A stretch of DNA of 64,000 bases from DAHUXN01 sp963811805 (GTDB lineage Bacteria; Acidobacteriota; Terriglobia; Acidiferrales; UBA7541). Below, in pieces: positions 27,201-34,506 of this stretch; position 1 is the first letter of the stretch, and every line of letters begins with the position of its first letter. Position numbers and translations under genes: made by a program. The stretch covers positions 3,100,001 to 3,164,000 of the forward strand of contig CAWESU010000001.1 of assembly GCA_963811805.1 (NCBI GenBank). Reading direction: 5' to 3'. The notes under the pieces are model-generated. The model saw only the letters and a program-made list of their open reading frames with translations, did not search any database and was not told the DNA's origin.

Positions 27201-29535
27201 ACCTTCAGGAAGCACATTGACGAGCGATCTAGGCTTTGGGTCACTTTCGGCACCACAAGTCACTTTGTATACGTATGACGCGGCTAATAACGTCGCCGGC
27301 GTGGTGCAGGGTACGGAGACCCGAAGTTTTAGCTATGATGGACTCAGCAGGAAAACTTCGGAGACCACGCCGGAGGCCGGCACAATTTCTTTCAGCTACG
27401 CCGGTTGCAGCGGAGACCCGAGCAATATGTGTTCGAAGACGGATGCGCGGGGAATCACCACGACATACACCTATGACGCTCTGAACCGCCTCAAATCGAA
27501 GAGCTACTCCAATGGCCAAGGCAGCGTAACGTATGCCTACGACCAGGGTGGTGCTTCGGCATTTGCCTTGGGCCGATTGACCGAGATCACCGACCCCTCC
27601 GGCTCGGAGTCGTATACCTACGATGCTGACGGTGATGTGCTTCAGCTTCAAAAAGTAATCGGTTCAAGCACCTACACAATGACCTACCAATACAATGCTG
27701 GTGGCGAATTAACCCAAATCACCTACCCTTCGGGCCGTGTGGTTCAATATGCTTACGATAATATCGGGCGGCTCTGTAATGTTGCTCCATCGACCTCTGG
27801 TTCCTGCTCCTCCAGCATTTCTTTCGCCAGTGCCTACGGCTACGATTCGGCGGGCCATGTCACTGGAATTACTTTTGGCAACGGCATTGTCGGAACCTAC
27901 TCTTATTTCCCAAAGACGGAACAATTGAGCGGTCTCGGCTATGCAAAAAGCGGCGGCAATGTTTTCGCATTGAACTATTTCTACCAATATGACGCCACGA
28001 ATTGCCCAAACGGCACGCCGCAGGACGACGGGCCCATTCAGTGCATTACAGATAGTATGGATTCCGGGCGAACTGTGAACTACGCCTACGATGGAATCAA
28101 CAGGCTGATCGCTGCGACTACGAACGGCTCGACCAATTATCCGACGTGGGGCCTGGCGGAGACCTATGATCAGTGGAGCAATCGTACAACGCAGTCGGTG
28201 ACGGCGGGATCGGGACCACCGAGTTCGCTGTCGTTCAATGGCAGCAACCAGCCCACTGGTTCAGGATTCGTTTACGACCTAAGTGGGAATATGAAGTACG
28301 ATCCGGGAACAATGGATACTTACGGTTATGATGCGGACAACGAGATGGTCAGCGTGACCGGAGGAGCCACCGCCAGCTACACCTATGATGGCAATGGGTT
28401 GCGCGTCCAGAAATCGGCGAACGGGACCACGACGGTATTCATTTATTCGGGGGCGCAAGATATCGCCGAATACGACAACGGCGCAGCGCCCAGTTCTCCT
28501 TCGCGCGAGTTTATTTACGGCAATGGCGATCTGTTGGCCGAGGTCAGCAGCGGCGCGACGACGTACTATCAGAAGGACCATCTCTCCATACGCATGATCA
28601 CGGATGCGAATGGAAATGTGGTGGGGCAGCAGGGGCACTACCCGTTTGGCGAACAGTGGTATTCCTCCAATGGCTCAACGGAATGGACCTTCACCAGCTA
28701 TCAAAACAACCCGGAGACAGGCCTCGAATATGCTCTAGCTCGTTATTACGATCCGCGAACTGCGACGTTCTGCTCGGCTGATCCGGTGGAAGGCGATCCA
28801 GACGACCCGGAATCGTGGAACCGGTATGCCTACGCGCGAGACAACCCCATCAATCTGACCGATCCCAGCGGCCAGTTCTGGCTGTGGGACGTTTTTAAAA
28901 TCGCAGCCATCGTAGCCGCCGACTATTTCTCGGCCAACCTCAGCCAACTGGCCTTCGATGCCGGTGGGCTCACTCTGACTTCCGGCTTGAGCCTGTCCGC
29001 TTCAGTGAGCTCCGCTGCTTTCACTGCACACATCATACAGCAGGCGCAGCACGAACAGCGGGTCCAGGAGCAGCAAACTCCGCCGCTCCCACCGCCTTTG
29101 CGACACCTGCCGCATCAATCACAGCAAACGAAGAACTGCATAGTGAATGCGCATGGCGTATACAATAACATTCCCACGATACATCCTGACAAGAAAGGCG
29201 CGTATGGCGTACCGGAAACAAATGGGACAGCCGCTGTTGACCGATCACAGTTTGTTCCTCCAGGCTCGAATATGACAGGTGCGCAGGCCAACAATTACAT
29301 CAAACAGTATAGAAGCCAAATTTCTGGGTACATCCCGAATGGCAATGGCGGTTACACACAGGTATTCAATGGCGTGAGCGATAACATAGGGCCAGGTTCG
29401 AGCGTAACGACTTTGACAAGCAGGTATCCGGGCCGTGTGCTCGTCGAGCTTCCGGGTGGTCCGAATCTGGGCAATATAAACGGCATGCTGATCAAGGTTC
29501 CGTCAGCTATGCCTTGCCCGCACTCATCACAATAG
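24280..29535 (+). CDS. RHS/YD-repeat protein with variable C-terminal tip (element 1)
   Basis: About 1751 aa. After a signal peptide (KKLRFLVGALCLLMAAGG, cut near AHAQ) comes a beta-rich N-terminal region and long arrays of YD repeats forming a shell. Part-way through is a Ser/Thr/Ala-rich insert (TVYDSGTVSITVDSF onward). The RHS-associated core (GLEYALARYYDPRTATF to INLTDPSG) ends near residue 1531, and a 220-residue tip follows with hydrophobic helices and then a polar domain. RHS tips are often toxins, but I cannot assign an activity here. ATG 24280 is chosen because GGAGG lies eight bases upstream; the frame is open from 24214. Confidence 0.9.
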   Translation: MDSEGMLRRKLTLILKKLRFLVGALCLLMAAGGTAHAQSYGTASGMPPFVAPEPVELGFADVSNGNLHMEISLGSYPQRASKQPLDVKLVYDSNSIWTIVCGSLSCSWWSPYQTTSVWRLSTALVTELAGINCGSNGACPEAVYQDQWGTSHYFPLQDNTCPNVALAYASDSSGYQVNWCQNKVYAPDGTLVDSAGQAYEDTNGNFLSVGANQTTDTLGRTMPNGGSGSTCGAGGVGTQTCQLPNSQGSVSTYTITTTTIPIQTEFGQSGVGEFAGSLIVPQSIALPDGTSYQFKYDCDSSKGNSACGSPSGQNGYYGLLTSVTLPTGGTVSYGYTMFSDSYSNKSRWLDSKTSDGTWSYSPQVISTCSSTQVGCQQKVTVTKPSGDYMVYTFTLNNGAWPVQIQSYGGGNLLSTVTNTYDFSNACPFSGCYGNSYIRLLTSQTSVSAPSGSITKQTQYAYDSPQTGNITKLSEWRYYPGTSPNFPSNPDRATYTTYLSTGTNDIDRPLSVAVANSNSATVSDTTYIYDSYSGSCPGGGLDSVTGVSNHDDTNFGSGYTTRGNPTQIQQWVSGSTYLTTTYCYDTTGNVTETIDSAGNVMGYGYTDSFYNDTGNPPETYSPTKPTNAYVTSVTEPIIGTAHFGYYYGSGKQALSTDQNSATTYTHSMDPFNRPTETASPIGWSLQTYPSSTENDAYRAVGDTSPSTGCSSCQHQQSFLDSWGRETEQTLANSPNGAINVSANYDGNDRLISESHPYTTTSDPNYVFENYLYDGLDRQIQTTHPDNSYSKVIYGALIGQAGGLTSQQGSPTTYGTGYPVLMMDEEGKEKQEWLDGFGRVIEVDEPSPGNGQSVGSVTIGGTEQSYTYEKCVHQVEGGDCLQWQQITVYDSGTVSITVDSFTESASYGETSTDASIASALANAFNSAQNSPVTASANGGVVSLTSKASGTGTNYALSATSATSQRTYFSGPSFTPTPSGSTLTSDLGFGSLSAPQVTLYTYDAANNVAGVVQGTETRSFSYDGLSRKTSETTPEAGTISFSYAGCSGDPSNMCSKTDARGITTTYTYDALNRLKSKSYSNGQGSVTYAYDQGGASAFALGRLTEITDPSGSESYTYDADGDVLQLQKVIGSSTYTMTYQYNAGGELTQITYPSGRVVQYAYDNIGRLCNVAPSTSGSCSSSISFASAYGYDSAGHVTGITFGNGIVGTYSYFPKTEQLSGLGYAKSGGNVFALNYFYQYDATNCPNGTPQDDGPIQCITDSMDSGRTVNYAYDGINRLIAATTNGSTNYPTWGLAETYDQWSNRTTQSVTAGSGPPSSLSFNGSNQPTGSGFVYDLSGNMKYDPGTMDTYGYDADNEMVSVTGGATASYTYDGNGLRVQKSANGTTTVFIYSGAQDIAEYDNGAAPSSPSREFIYGNGDLLAEVSSGATTYYQKDHLSIRMITDANGNVVGQQGHYPFGEQWYSSNGSTEWTFTSYQNNPETGLEYALARYYDPRTATFCSADPVEGDPDDPESWNRYAYARDNPINLTDPSGQFWLWDVFKIAAIVAADYFSANLSQLAFDAGGLTLTSGLSLSASVSSAAFTAHIIQQAQHEQRVQEQQTPPLPPPLRHLPHQSQQTKNCIVNAHGVYNNIPTIHPDKKGAYGVPETNGTAAVDRSQFVPPGSNMTGAQANNYIKQYRSQISGYIPNGNGGYTQVFNGVSDNIGPGSSVTTLTSRYPGRVLVELPGGPNLGNINGMLIKVPSAMPCPHSSQ

Positions 29536-29577
29536 TGCGCAGTTTGTTTATCCAGTGACTCAGGGAGGAACAATGCT

Positions 29578-30036
29578 ATGACTATGGACATTGAGCGCCG
29601 TTTAAGGCGGCTCGAATGGACAAATCGGTTCTTAATGGTTCTGTTGCTGATAGGGATTGGAAGCGGTGCCATCGGCTATGTTAATGCACAAGGGCATGCG
29701 AATAAAATTGTCGCGAGTTCCATCGAGACGCGCTCGCTGAAGGTTGATGATCCCGGCTATGGAAAACAGGGGCTGGAAGTATCGGTCGGTGATGATGGAA
29801 TAGTCTCGTTGTCGATCACTGATGTCGAGGGGGAGTTGACCGCCGGTCTAAGCTCCGTCAATCCTGTAGGGGAACCGGCACTATGTCTGTCTTATCAGGG
29901 TACATGCCGCGTCGTCATCGGGGCCGTCAATCGGGGCAACCAGCCAGAATTCAACGTACAGCTACGCGATAAAAACGGTAATACGATTTGGATGCCGGGG
30001 ACAGCTAACGCCTACACTCCATCCAATAGTCGGTAG
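29578..30036 (+). CDS. Small membrane-anchored protein after RHS gene
   Basis: 152 aa. A short charged N-terminus (MTMDIERRLRRLEW) is followed by one membrane segment (FLMVLLLIGIGSGAIGYV) and a periplasmic beta-rich region of about 110 residues with repeated strand-turn pattern (GLEVSVGDDGIVSLSI). GGAGGA lies nine bases before the ATG; an earlier ATG at 29574 opens only two codons. It is directly downstream of the RHS gene, where immunity genes usually lie, so it is a candidate cognate immunity or accessory protein. It does not resemble the paired four-helix proteins in element 2. Confidence 0.65.
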   Translation: MTMDIERRLRRLEWTNRFLMVLLLIGIGSGAIGYVNAQGHANKIVASSIETRSLKVDDPGYGKQGLEVSVGDDGIVSLSITDVEGELTAGLSSVNPVGEPALCLSYQGTCRVVIGAVNRGNQPEFNVQLRDKNGNTIWMPGTANAYTPSNSR

Positions 30037-30047
30037 GGAATAGACCG

Positions 30048-30144
30048 CGTGAATTCACCTATGGCAATGGAGATTTGTTGGCCGAGGCGTTTGACAGTAT
30101 CCAATGCAGCTGTACGACTGATTTCGCTACGACGCGGCATCGAT
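30048..30144 (+). pseudogene. RHS core remnant
   Basis: Translated in frame from 30048, the sequence begins REFTYGNGDLLAEA. This closely matches REFIYGNGDLLAEV of the intact RHS gene in the same element (near 28505), then loses similarity and reaches a stop near 30142. It is a displaced fragment of an RHS core, not an expressed gene. Confidence 0.6.
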
Positions 30145-30276
30145 AGAGTCTTTCCAAAGCTTCATTTGTCGGCTTGCCATCCGTGTCGCAAGATTTGGAC
30201 CCGAAGCCGATTTTCGTTTTCGCACCGTCAGAAAGAAAAAGCAATGAATGCGTCGCAGGATCAAGAAAAAAAAACG

Positions 30277-30294
30277 AGGGGCCTTTGAGGGGCC
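30277..30294 (+). promoter_or_regulatory. Paired AGGGGCC repeats, candidate integrase arm sites (right)
   Basis: AGGGGCC at 30277-30283 and 30288-30294, each pair followed by a similar A/T tail (AATAA here, ATTAA at the left end). They match the left-end pair at 15136-15152 in sequence and orientation and lie about 100 bases before att copy 2. Confidence 0.5.
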
Positions 30295-30390
30295 AATAAG
30301 GATTCCTTCAGGTTCCCCAGCGTTTCTTTTCAATGACTTACTGTTCTCTCGCATTCCCGCCAAGTCCCTGAAATCCCAACCGGTGTTGTT

Positions 30391-30414
30391 TTCGATCCCC
30401 ACCGCCCCTACCAA
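30391..30414 (+). repeat. att core copy 2 (junction of elements 1 and 2)
   Basis: An exact 24-base copy of the tRNA-Lys 3' core, identical to 15077-15100. It closes element 1 and opens element 2, whose integrase gene ends 17 bases further on. Confidence 0.93.
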
Positions 30415-30431
30415 AACAACTGCATTTCGTT

Positions 30432-31745
30432 TCACTTAGCTGTGTGGGCTGTTCCAATCAGAACATTTGTTCCAATTGGAGGTAGCGCAACCGATTCCAA
30501 CGCCTTTCGCTGTACGTCTGTGTCCGCGTGAACGTAGTAGCGAAAGGTGGTTTTGATGTCCGCGTGACGCAAGATTTGCTGCACCGTCTTGGGCGACACC
30601 TTGCTGTTGCTGAGTGCGGTTCCCAAGCCATGCCTGAATGCGTGAAGGCCGACATCCTTTGAGGGCAGTCCCAGTTTCTTGAGCACCGGCTTGAGTCCGA
30701 ATTTCACAACATAGGCCCTCTTCCGTGGCCTGCCTCGCCGGTTGGGGAAGAGAAGTCCGGACGGTTTCGCAGTGGCGATATGGCTTCGCAGCAACGCTTC
30801 TACTTCGGGAGTCATTGCTACCGGAGATTGAGACCGCTTGGTCTTGAGTTCACGGAGAGAGCGCGTGCGATCATCCGCCTGCTTTCGCGGAAAGATCAGC
30901 TTACGCTCAAAGTCCAAGTCTCCAATTGAGAGGCCGAGCAACTCGCCAGCCCTTAACCCGGTTGACCATGCCAGAGCAAAAATCGTGCGGTACGGCTCAC
31001 TGGAATGTTCAACGATTCGCGCAGCATCTTCAGCGCGAATGTAAGGAGTCTCAGTTTCGCCCCGATCACCGGCCAGCGTGAGAGACGCAAGAGAAACCTC
31101 GTCGGGAATACGCGAGCCGCATTTCTTCCCGTAGTCGAGTATCCCGAACAGAGTTCCGAGAATGTTGAGAATCGTCTTGCGTGAACACGTTGCCAGCAAC
31201 TCAGTTGAGAACCTTTGGAGCGTTCGTACATCGAGCGCCATCAATGCCGATGCTCCAAACTTCGGAAGCAAATGGTGTTTGAGATGACTGCGGCGCTGAC
31301 GCACGGTTGAAATGGATAGATGGGGCGCGATGCTTTCCATATAGGCTTCTGCGGCATCTTTGAATGTTTCGCCTCTCGGAGCGGTAGGGACACTACCCCG
31401 CTCCCGATTGATTTGAATGCGGATGCGGTCGTGCTGTCGCCTTGCGGATAACTCGGAGATCGCTCCGACCTTTCCAAGATCAAAACGCGACCTTACCGGA
31501 CGCACTGAGCCGTCCGGCATCACGCGATCCTGATAGAACAGCGAGTAGTAGTGACCGTTCTCCACGCGGAAGTTTCCTTCCTGGTACCGTCTCTTGGGCA
31601 CGCTTCCTCTCTTGCCCGCAGAGCGCGGCGTTGCGTCCGCAAGAATAACATTGCTACTCTCCGATTGGATAGAATCGTCAGACTTTCGCCCGAGGCATCG
31701 CTCTTGCGGCGAAAGACCAGCCTCGACTTGTTCCGCTACGTTCAT
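30432..31745 (-). CDS. Tyrosine recombinase/integrase of element 2
   Basis: 437 aa, clearly different from the element 1 integrase. An N-terminal basic region precedes a core-binding domain (EAYMESIAPHLSISTVRQRRSHLKHH). Catalytic residues appear in WSTGLRAGELLGL (first Arg), LHAFRHGLGT (His-x-x-Arg) and LRHADIKTTFRYYVHAD (late His and the Tyr). It reads toward att copy 2 and stops 17 bases from it. The TGTTCCAAT repeats at its 3' end lie within its coding sequence. It is probably still functional, because nothing is visibly truncated. Confidence 0.93.
   Translation of the reverse strand: MNVAEQVEAGLSPQERCLGRKSDDSIQSESSNVILADATPRSAGKRGSVPKRRYQEGNFRVENGHYYSLFYQDRVMPDGSVRPVRSRFDLGKVGAISELSARRQHDRIRIQINRERGSVPTAPRGETFKDAAEAYMESIAPHLSISTVRQRRSHLKHHLLPKFGASALMALDVRTLQRFSTELLATCSRKTILNILGTLFGILDYGKKCGSRIPDEVSLASLTLAGDRGETETPYIRAEDAARIVEHSSEPYRTIFALAWSTGLRAGELLGLSIGDLDFERKLIFPRKQADDRTRSLRELKTKRSQSPVAMTPEVEALLRSHIATAKPSGLLFPNRRGRPRKRAYVVKFGLKPVLKKLGLPSKDVGLHAFRHGLGTALSNSKVSPKTVQQILRHADIKTTFRYYVHADTDVQRKALESVALPPIGTNVLIGTAHTAK
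30450..30476 (+). promoter_or_regulatory. TGTTCCAAT repeats, candidate element 2 arm sites (left)
   Basis: TGTTCCAAT at 30450-30458 and 30468-30476, 18 bases apart, within 62 bases of att copy 2. Very similar tandem TTGTTCCAA repeats precede att copy 3 at 49853-49879 and the two decayed right ends. Confidence 0.5.
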
Positions 31746-31831
31746 CCTTCCTTGAAAGTAATCCCGGTTTCAGCTTCTGCCAACCCTAATTGCAGAAATA
31801 ACTGTGGGTGAAGAATGCCACGGTTATGCGA

Positions 31832-31837
31832 TATAAT
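31832..31837 (+). promoter_or_regulatory. Consensus -10 box before the 162-aa DNA-binding protein
   Basis: A perfect TATAAT lies 36 bases before the ATG at 31868. The matching -35 position reads TGAAGA, which is weak, so activation or an alternative contact may be needed. Confidence 0.35.
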
Positions 31838-31867
31838 CCGTGGCAAGTTTTCAAGGAGATGAGAATT

Positions 31868-32356
31868 ATGCGGCGAAACGCAAAACAGGAGATCAGGGAA
31901 GCCTTTGTCGAGGCAATTAAGGCTTGCGGACTGCCTACACCCGACGATGATTTGCTCAGCGGGAAGAAGCCACCAGATCTCAAGAGCAAAAAAGGAGTCT
32001 TGCAGGCTGCTTCGTCAACCTTGCTCGCCATGGGGATGCAGAACCCCAATATGCGGCGAAAGCCCAAGGACGAAGCACATCTTGACCGCCGCCTAGAGCA
32101 AATCCGTCAAGTTCCCTTGGCATTTCGCCCGCTGCTCGACGAAATGCTTGCGCAGTTGCGGAGCACGGCTCCGGGCAAGCCGCGCGGCCCCAAACCGAGA
32201 CTCACCGACAGACAGAGGCGCGATGCGACAAACTCAATCTCCACGCTCGTCGCGAACGGGATGAGCCTGAAGTACAGCATAAGCAAAATTGCGCAGGCCT
32301 ATCAGGTCACGCCACGGCTCATGCGGAAAGTGTGGGAACGGAGAAACCAAACCTAA
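31868..32356 (+). CDS. Putative DNA-binding protein of element 2
   Basis: About 162 aa and basic. The C-terminal 60 residues (RLTDRQRRDATNSISTLVANG then LKYSISKIAQAYQVTPRLMRKVWERR) contain a likely helix-turn-helix. The N-terminal part is helical and charged. I use ATG 31868, with AAGGAG nine bases upstream. The frame is open from GTG 31808, but that would place the -10 box inside the gene. It diverges from the integrase gene, so a regulator of integration or excision is plausible; there is no recognised family. Confidence 0.6.
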   Translation: MRRNAKQEIREAFVEAIKACGLPTPDDDLLSGKKPPDLKSKKGVLQAASSTLLAMGMQNPNMRRKPKDEAHLDRRLEQIRQVPLAFRPLLDEMLAQLRSTAPGKPRGPKPRLTDRQRRDATNSISTLVANGMSLKYSISKIAQAYQVTPRLMRKVWERRNQT

Positions 32357-32372
32357 AGGTCGCCCGATGGGA

Positions 32373-32720
32373 TCACTGCAACGCGTTCATCCGAGGCTGT
32401 TTCGCGCGGAGCCAGGTCAAGCGACCCAGCCCCCGTTCCGAGATCGTATAGAGCAAGCGCCCGCGCCGATCGCGGCTACGAAGCAGCAGGCCCCAACGAT
32501 GAAGTCGCCGCAAATAGGTGTACGCGGCGCGGATGGGGTAAAAGCGGGCGAAGACGGCGAATTCCGGTGGGCCCAAAGGGCCCTCGGTGGCAAAAATCGT
32601 GAGTGTTTTCGCTTTGAGTTCGTTAAATTCAAGATGCCCCATGTTTGTTCCGGCCCTTTCCTGGCCGTACAGGCCAAAAGACGTCCTCAGAACAATGCAG
32701 AGTGGGTAGTTAGCAAACAC
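32373..32720 (-). CDS. Small winged-helix-like regulator
   Basis: 115 aa at most. The core (FNELKAKTLTIFATEGPLG, then YTYLRRLHRWGLLLRSRDRRGRLLYTISERGLGRL) has the helix-helix-wing layout of winged-helix repressors with a final TISERG-type wing. A start at the internal ATG 32642, giving 89 aa, is as likely as the one at 32720. A pair of 12-base direct repeats 20 bases apart lies just upstream (32757-32788), a likely operator. It converges with the preceding gene. Confidence 0.6.
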   Translation of the reverse strand: MFANYPLCIVLRTSFGLYGQERAGTNMGHLEFNELKAKTLTIFATEGPLGPPEFAVFARFYPIRAAYTYLRRLHRWGLLLRSRDRRGRLLYTISERGLGRLTWLRAKQPRMNALQ

Positions 32721-33320
32721 TAGCAGTAGCCCGCCCGTGCAGAAAGTCCTGAAGACGTTCTGTAAACGTCAGTTTTGTTCTGTAAACGGCCGTACTTCGG
32801 CATTTTGACCCAACTTGGCCCAACAACGGTCCTTTACCGCTCACCACGTCGCATGATCCGAGCATAGCGCGGTATATGAAGGTTGCCAGGACAGCTTTCT
32901 TTCAGCGTTCCTATCGGCGTACCGGATGATTGGTCCTGGCGGCGAGCATAATGTCCGGTAACCCCGTTTTACCGAGGCGTTTTCCGGACGTTTTACGAAC
33001 AAGCTCGGAACATTTTGCGGGAGCGGATAACGGCTAGCTGTTGCTATGTGCCAGGTTCGCGATGTTCAACGAACAGAAAATCGCCGTGCTCTCGGTCCTG
33101 GCCAAACACGACCCTATGACGCCGGGCAGGTAACGGGGAACTCGGAGACGGGAAGGCCGTCTGCTGGTAAGTTGCGGATTGCTCGACCACTCGCCCAGAA
33201 TCTTGGCAGCCCTCCGGAAAGCTCCGTGCAGGATATAGTTGCGCACAAGTTCCACGCGCTAGTAGAAGCCACGGGCCGCGAGACTTGCAGCGAGCCCTCG
33301 ACAGCGCAATCTTATCTACG
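32721..33320. other. 600-base gap in element 2
   Basis: It contains the direct repeats at 32757-32788 and a run of short frames. One frame from 33062 reads MFNEQKIAVLSVLAKHDPMTP and then stops; it looks like the first helices of another small winged-helix regulator broken by a mutation. I see no intact gene. Confidence 0.45.
32757..32788 (-). promoter_or_regulatory. Direct repeats, candidate operator of the winged-helix gene
   Basis: GTTCTGTAAACG occurs at 32757-32768 and 32777-32788. The 20-base period is two helical turns, which places two dimers on one DNA face. The first copy is inside a small palindrome ACGTT-CTGTA-AACGT. Confidence 0.5.
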
Positions 33321-34100
33321 TCATTCAATCTTTTTAGTCCAAAATGGATCCATAACGTCGTGTTTTGGTGTGTTTTCTTGGCCTACGGAAACGGCGCTGG
33401 GCGGATCGTAGATCAGCACGGTTCGTCCGGGAACTGTCGCCGCAAGCCGGCGCAGCATATAACGGAACGGCCTTGCGCCGACGCCAGCCGAACACGATTC
33501 CAGACTGTAGTAGGCGCCGTCGAAGCGAATCACGCGCGGCGGAGTCCACTCCTTCTTTTGCCGCGAAGCGCAAATCTCCAGAGTTTCCCCGGATTCGTCG
33601 GTGCGCGGACAGATCTGGTCGCAGAGCTCGGGGATCATCGACGACAACACCCGCGCGTGAATCGCCGAAAAAAACGAGCGAGCGTTTCCCGGGGCGCTTT
33701 CCGTCCCGGGCGAATCCTCGGCGTCGCGATCACGGAAAAGGCCAAACAGAATCTTGTCGCATAGAAAGAGCGGCAATGTGCCCACCGCTTCGCCCGAAAA
33801 TACGGCAGAAAACCGCACCGCTCCTTCCGCGATGAAGTACCCAATCAGCAGCGTCAGAGGATGCGTGGCCCACACGGATAACGCGACGCCTCCAATTTCT
33901 TGCACCGTAATGCCCGGGCCGAGTTTTCCGGCCAACGCGGAACCCACGGCGTGATTCACCCAGTTGGTCATGGCGTACATATACCAGTAACCGAGGGCAA
34001 TGATTGCGCCAAAGAACTCCGTGAGGCCGCTGACCAACGCGGCCTTTGCCCACGGTGCGGATCGCAAGAACGGCAGCGCCTGCCGCCAGCGTTTCGGCAA
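33321..34100 (-). CDS. Membrane protein of unknown function, probably N-truncated
   Basis: About 259 aa. There are two or three membrane segments in the first half (TEFFGAIIALGYWYMYAM and ALSVWATHPLTLLIGYFIAEG), then a cytoplasmic region of about 130 residues with repeated cysteines and aromatic residues. The only in-frame start is a TTG at 34100 with no ribosome-binding site. Codons upstream of it still read like the same protein (LLGPILALLPKRWRQ) until a stop near 34150, which suggests the original start was lost. It is host-like in composition and may be a captured gene. Confidence 0.55.
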   Translation of the reverse strand: MPKRWRQALPFLRSAPWAKAALVSGLTEFFGAIIALGYWYMYAMTNWVNHAVGSALAGKLGPGITVQEIGGVALSVWATHPLTLLIGYFIAEGAVRFSAVFSGEAVGTLPLFLCDKILFGLFRDRDAEDSPGTESAPGNARSFFSAIHARVLSSMIPELCDQICPRTDESGETLEICASRQKKEWTPPRVIRFDGAYYSLESCSAGVGARPFRYMLRRLAATVPGRTVLIYDPPSAVSVGQENTPKHDVMDPFWTKKIE

Positions 34101-34409
34101 GAGCGCAAGGATTGGTCCGAGGAGGTAATTCCATATGTTTGGAGTTAATTATACGGAGAAATGAATTCTCAATGATCTCTTGGGGTGTTAGGTATTTGCA
34201 ACCAGTAAACTGGAGAGACCAGCCTGATGGCATTGCGAATAGTTGCGCGAGCGTTTCATCATACCCATATGTTCTAAATAGCGATAATCCCTCATCACAT
34301 CCGTAATGAGCTGGTTTCGGGTCGAACGACAACCCGTGCGCATCCGATCCGGTGTTATCCCATTTGGGAGGTGACCAGGGGAAATCAGTTCCAGACGGTC
34401 GATATAGAT
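34101..34409. other. Gap before the IS110-type element
   Basis: An open minus-strand frame (34110-34332, product starting MSFDPKPAHYGCDEG) exists, but it has no ribosome-binding site and runs out of phase into the next gene. The sequence is less GC-rich than its surroundings. No feature can be supported. Confidence 0.4.
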
Positions 34410-34431
34410 AGTCAGAATGGAATGACCGGCT

Positions 34432-34465
34432 CCGATTCGCAGGCGTGGGTTATGCTGCGAATCGG
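34432..34465 (+). promoter_or_regulatory. Perfect 10-bp hairpin upstream of the transposase gene
   Basis: CCGATTCGCA (34432-34441) and TGCGAATCGG (34456-34465) are perfectly complementary with a 14-base loop. It lies between the left inverted repeat and the transposase start, so it may act on transposase expression or recombination. Confidence 0.5.
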
Positions 34466-34506
34466 AAGATCTGCAGTACAGAGCCACAAGCGAAAGGAGC
34501 CGGTCG

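Larger units (their letters stand above)
15077..30414. mobile_element. Element 1: integrative mobilizable element at tRNA-Lys
   Basis: Bounded by two exact 24-base copies of the tRNA 3' end (15077-15100 and 30391-30414). From left to right it contains a tyrosine integrase, an excisionase-like protein, an accessory protein with an RHH start, a small RHH mobilization protein, a VirD4-type coupling protein and a MobF relaxase, followed by RHS cargo. There are no VirB-like mating-pore genes, so it is expected to be mobilizable rather than self-transmissible. Both att cores are intact, so excision restoring the tRNA is possible in principle. Confidence 0.85.
30037..30431. other. Right end of element 1, no intact gene
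   Basis: The 395 bases hold the RHS remnant, an A-rich stretch, the right AGGGGCC pair and att core copy 2. Short open frames here lack ribosome-binding sites. Confidence 0.6.

Noticed and set aside
24900..28700. Regularly spaced repeats that might suggest a CRISPR array
   Set aside because: These are codon-level YD repeats inside a continuous RHS reading frame, with variable spacing and no identical repeat units.
30049..30288. A 79-codon frame at the right end of element 1
   Set aside because: The same bases read in another frame give a clear RHS core match, so this frame is a shadow of a pseudogene.
33730..34332. A 200-codon minus-strand frame overlapping the membrane protein
   Set aside because: It has no ribosome-binding site, most of it is out of phase with the better-supported membrane-protein frame, and the product resembles no folded protein.
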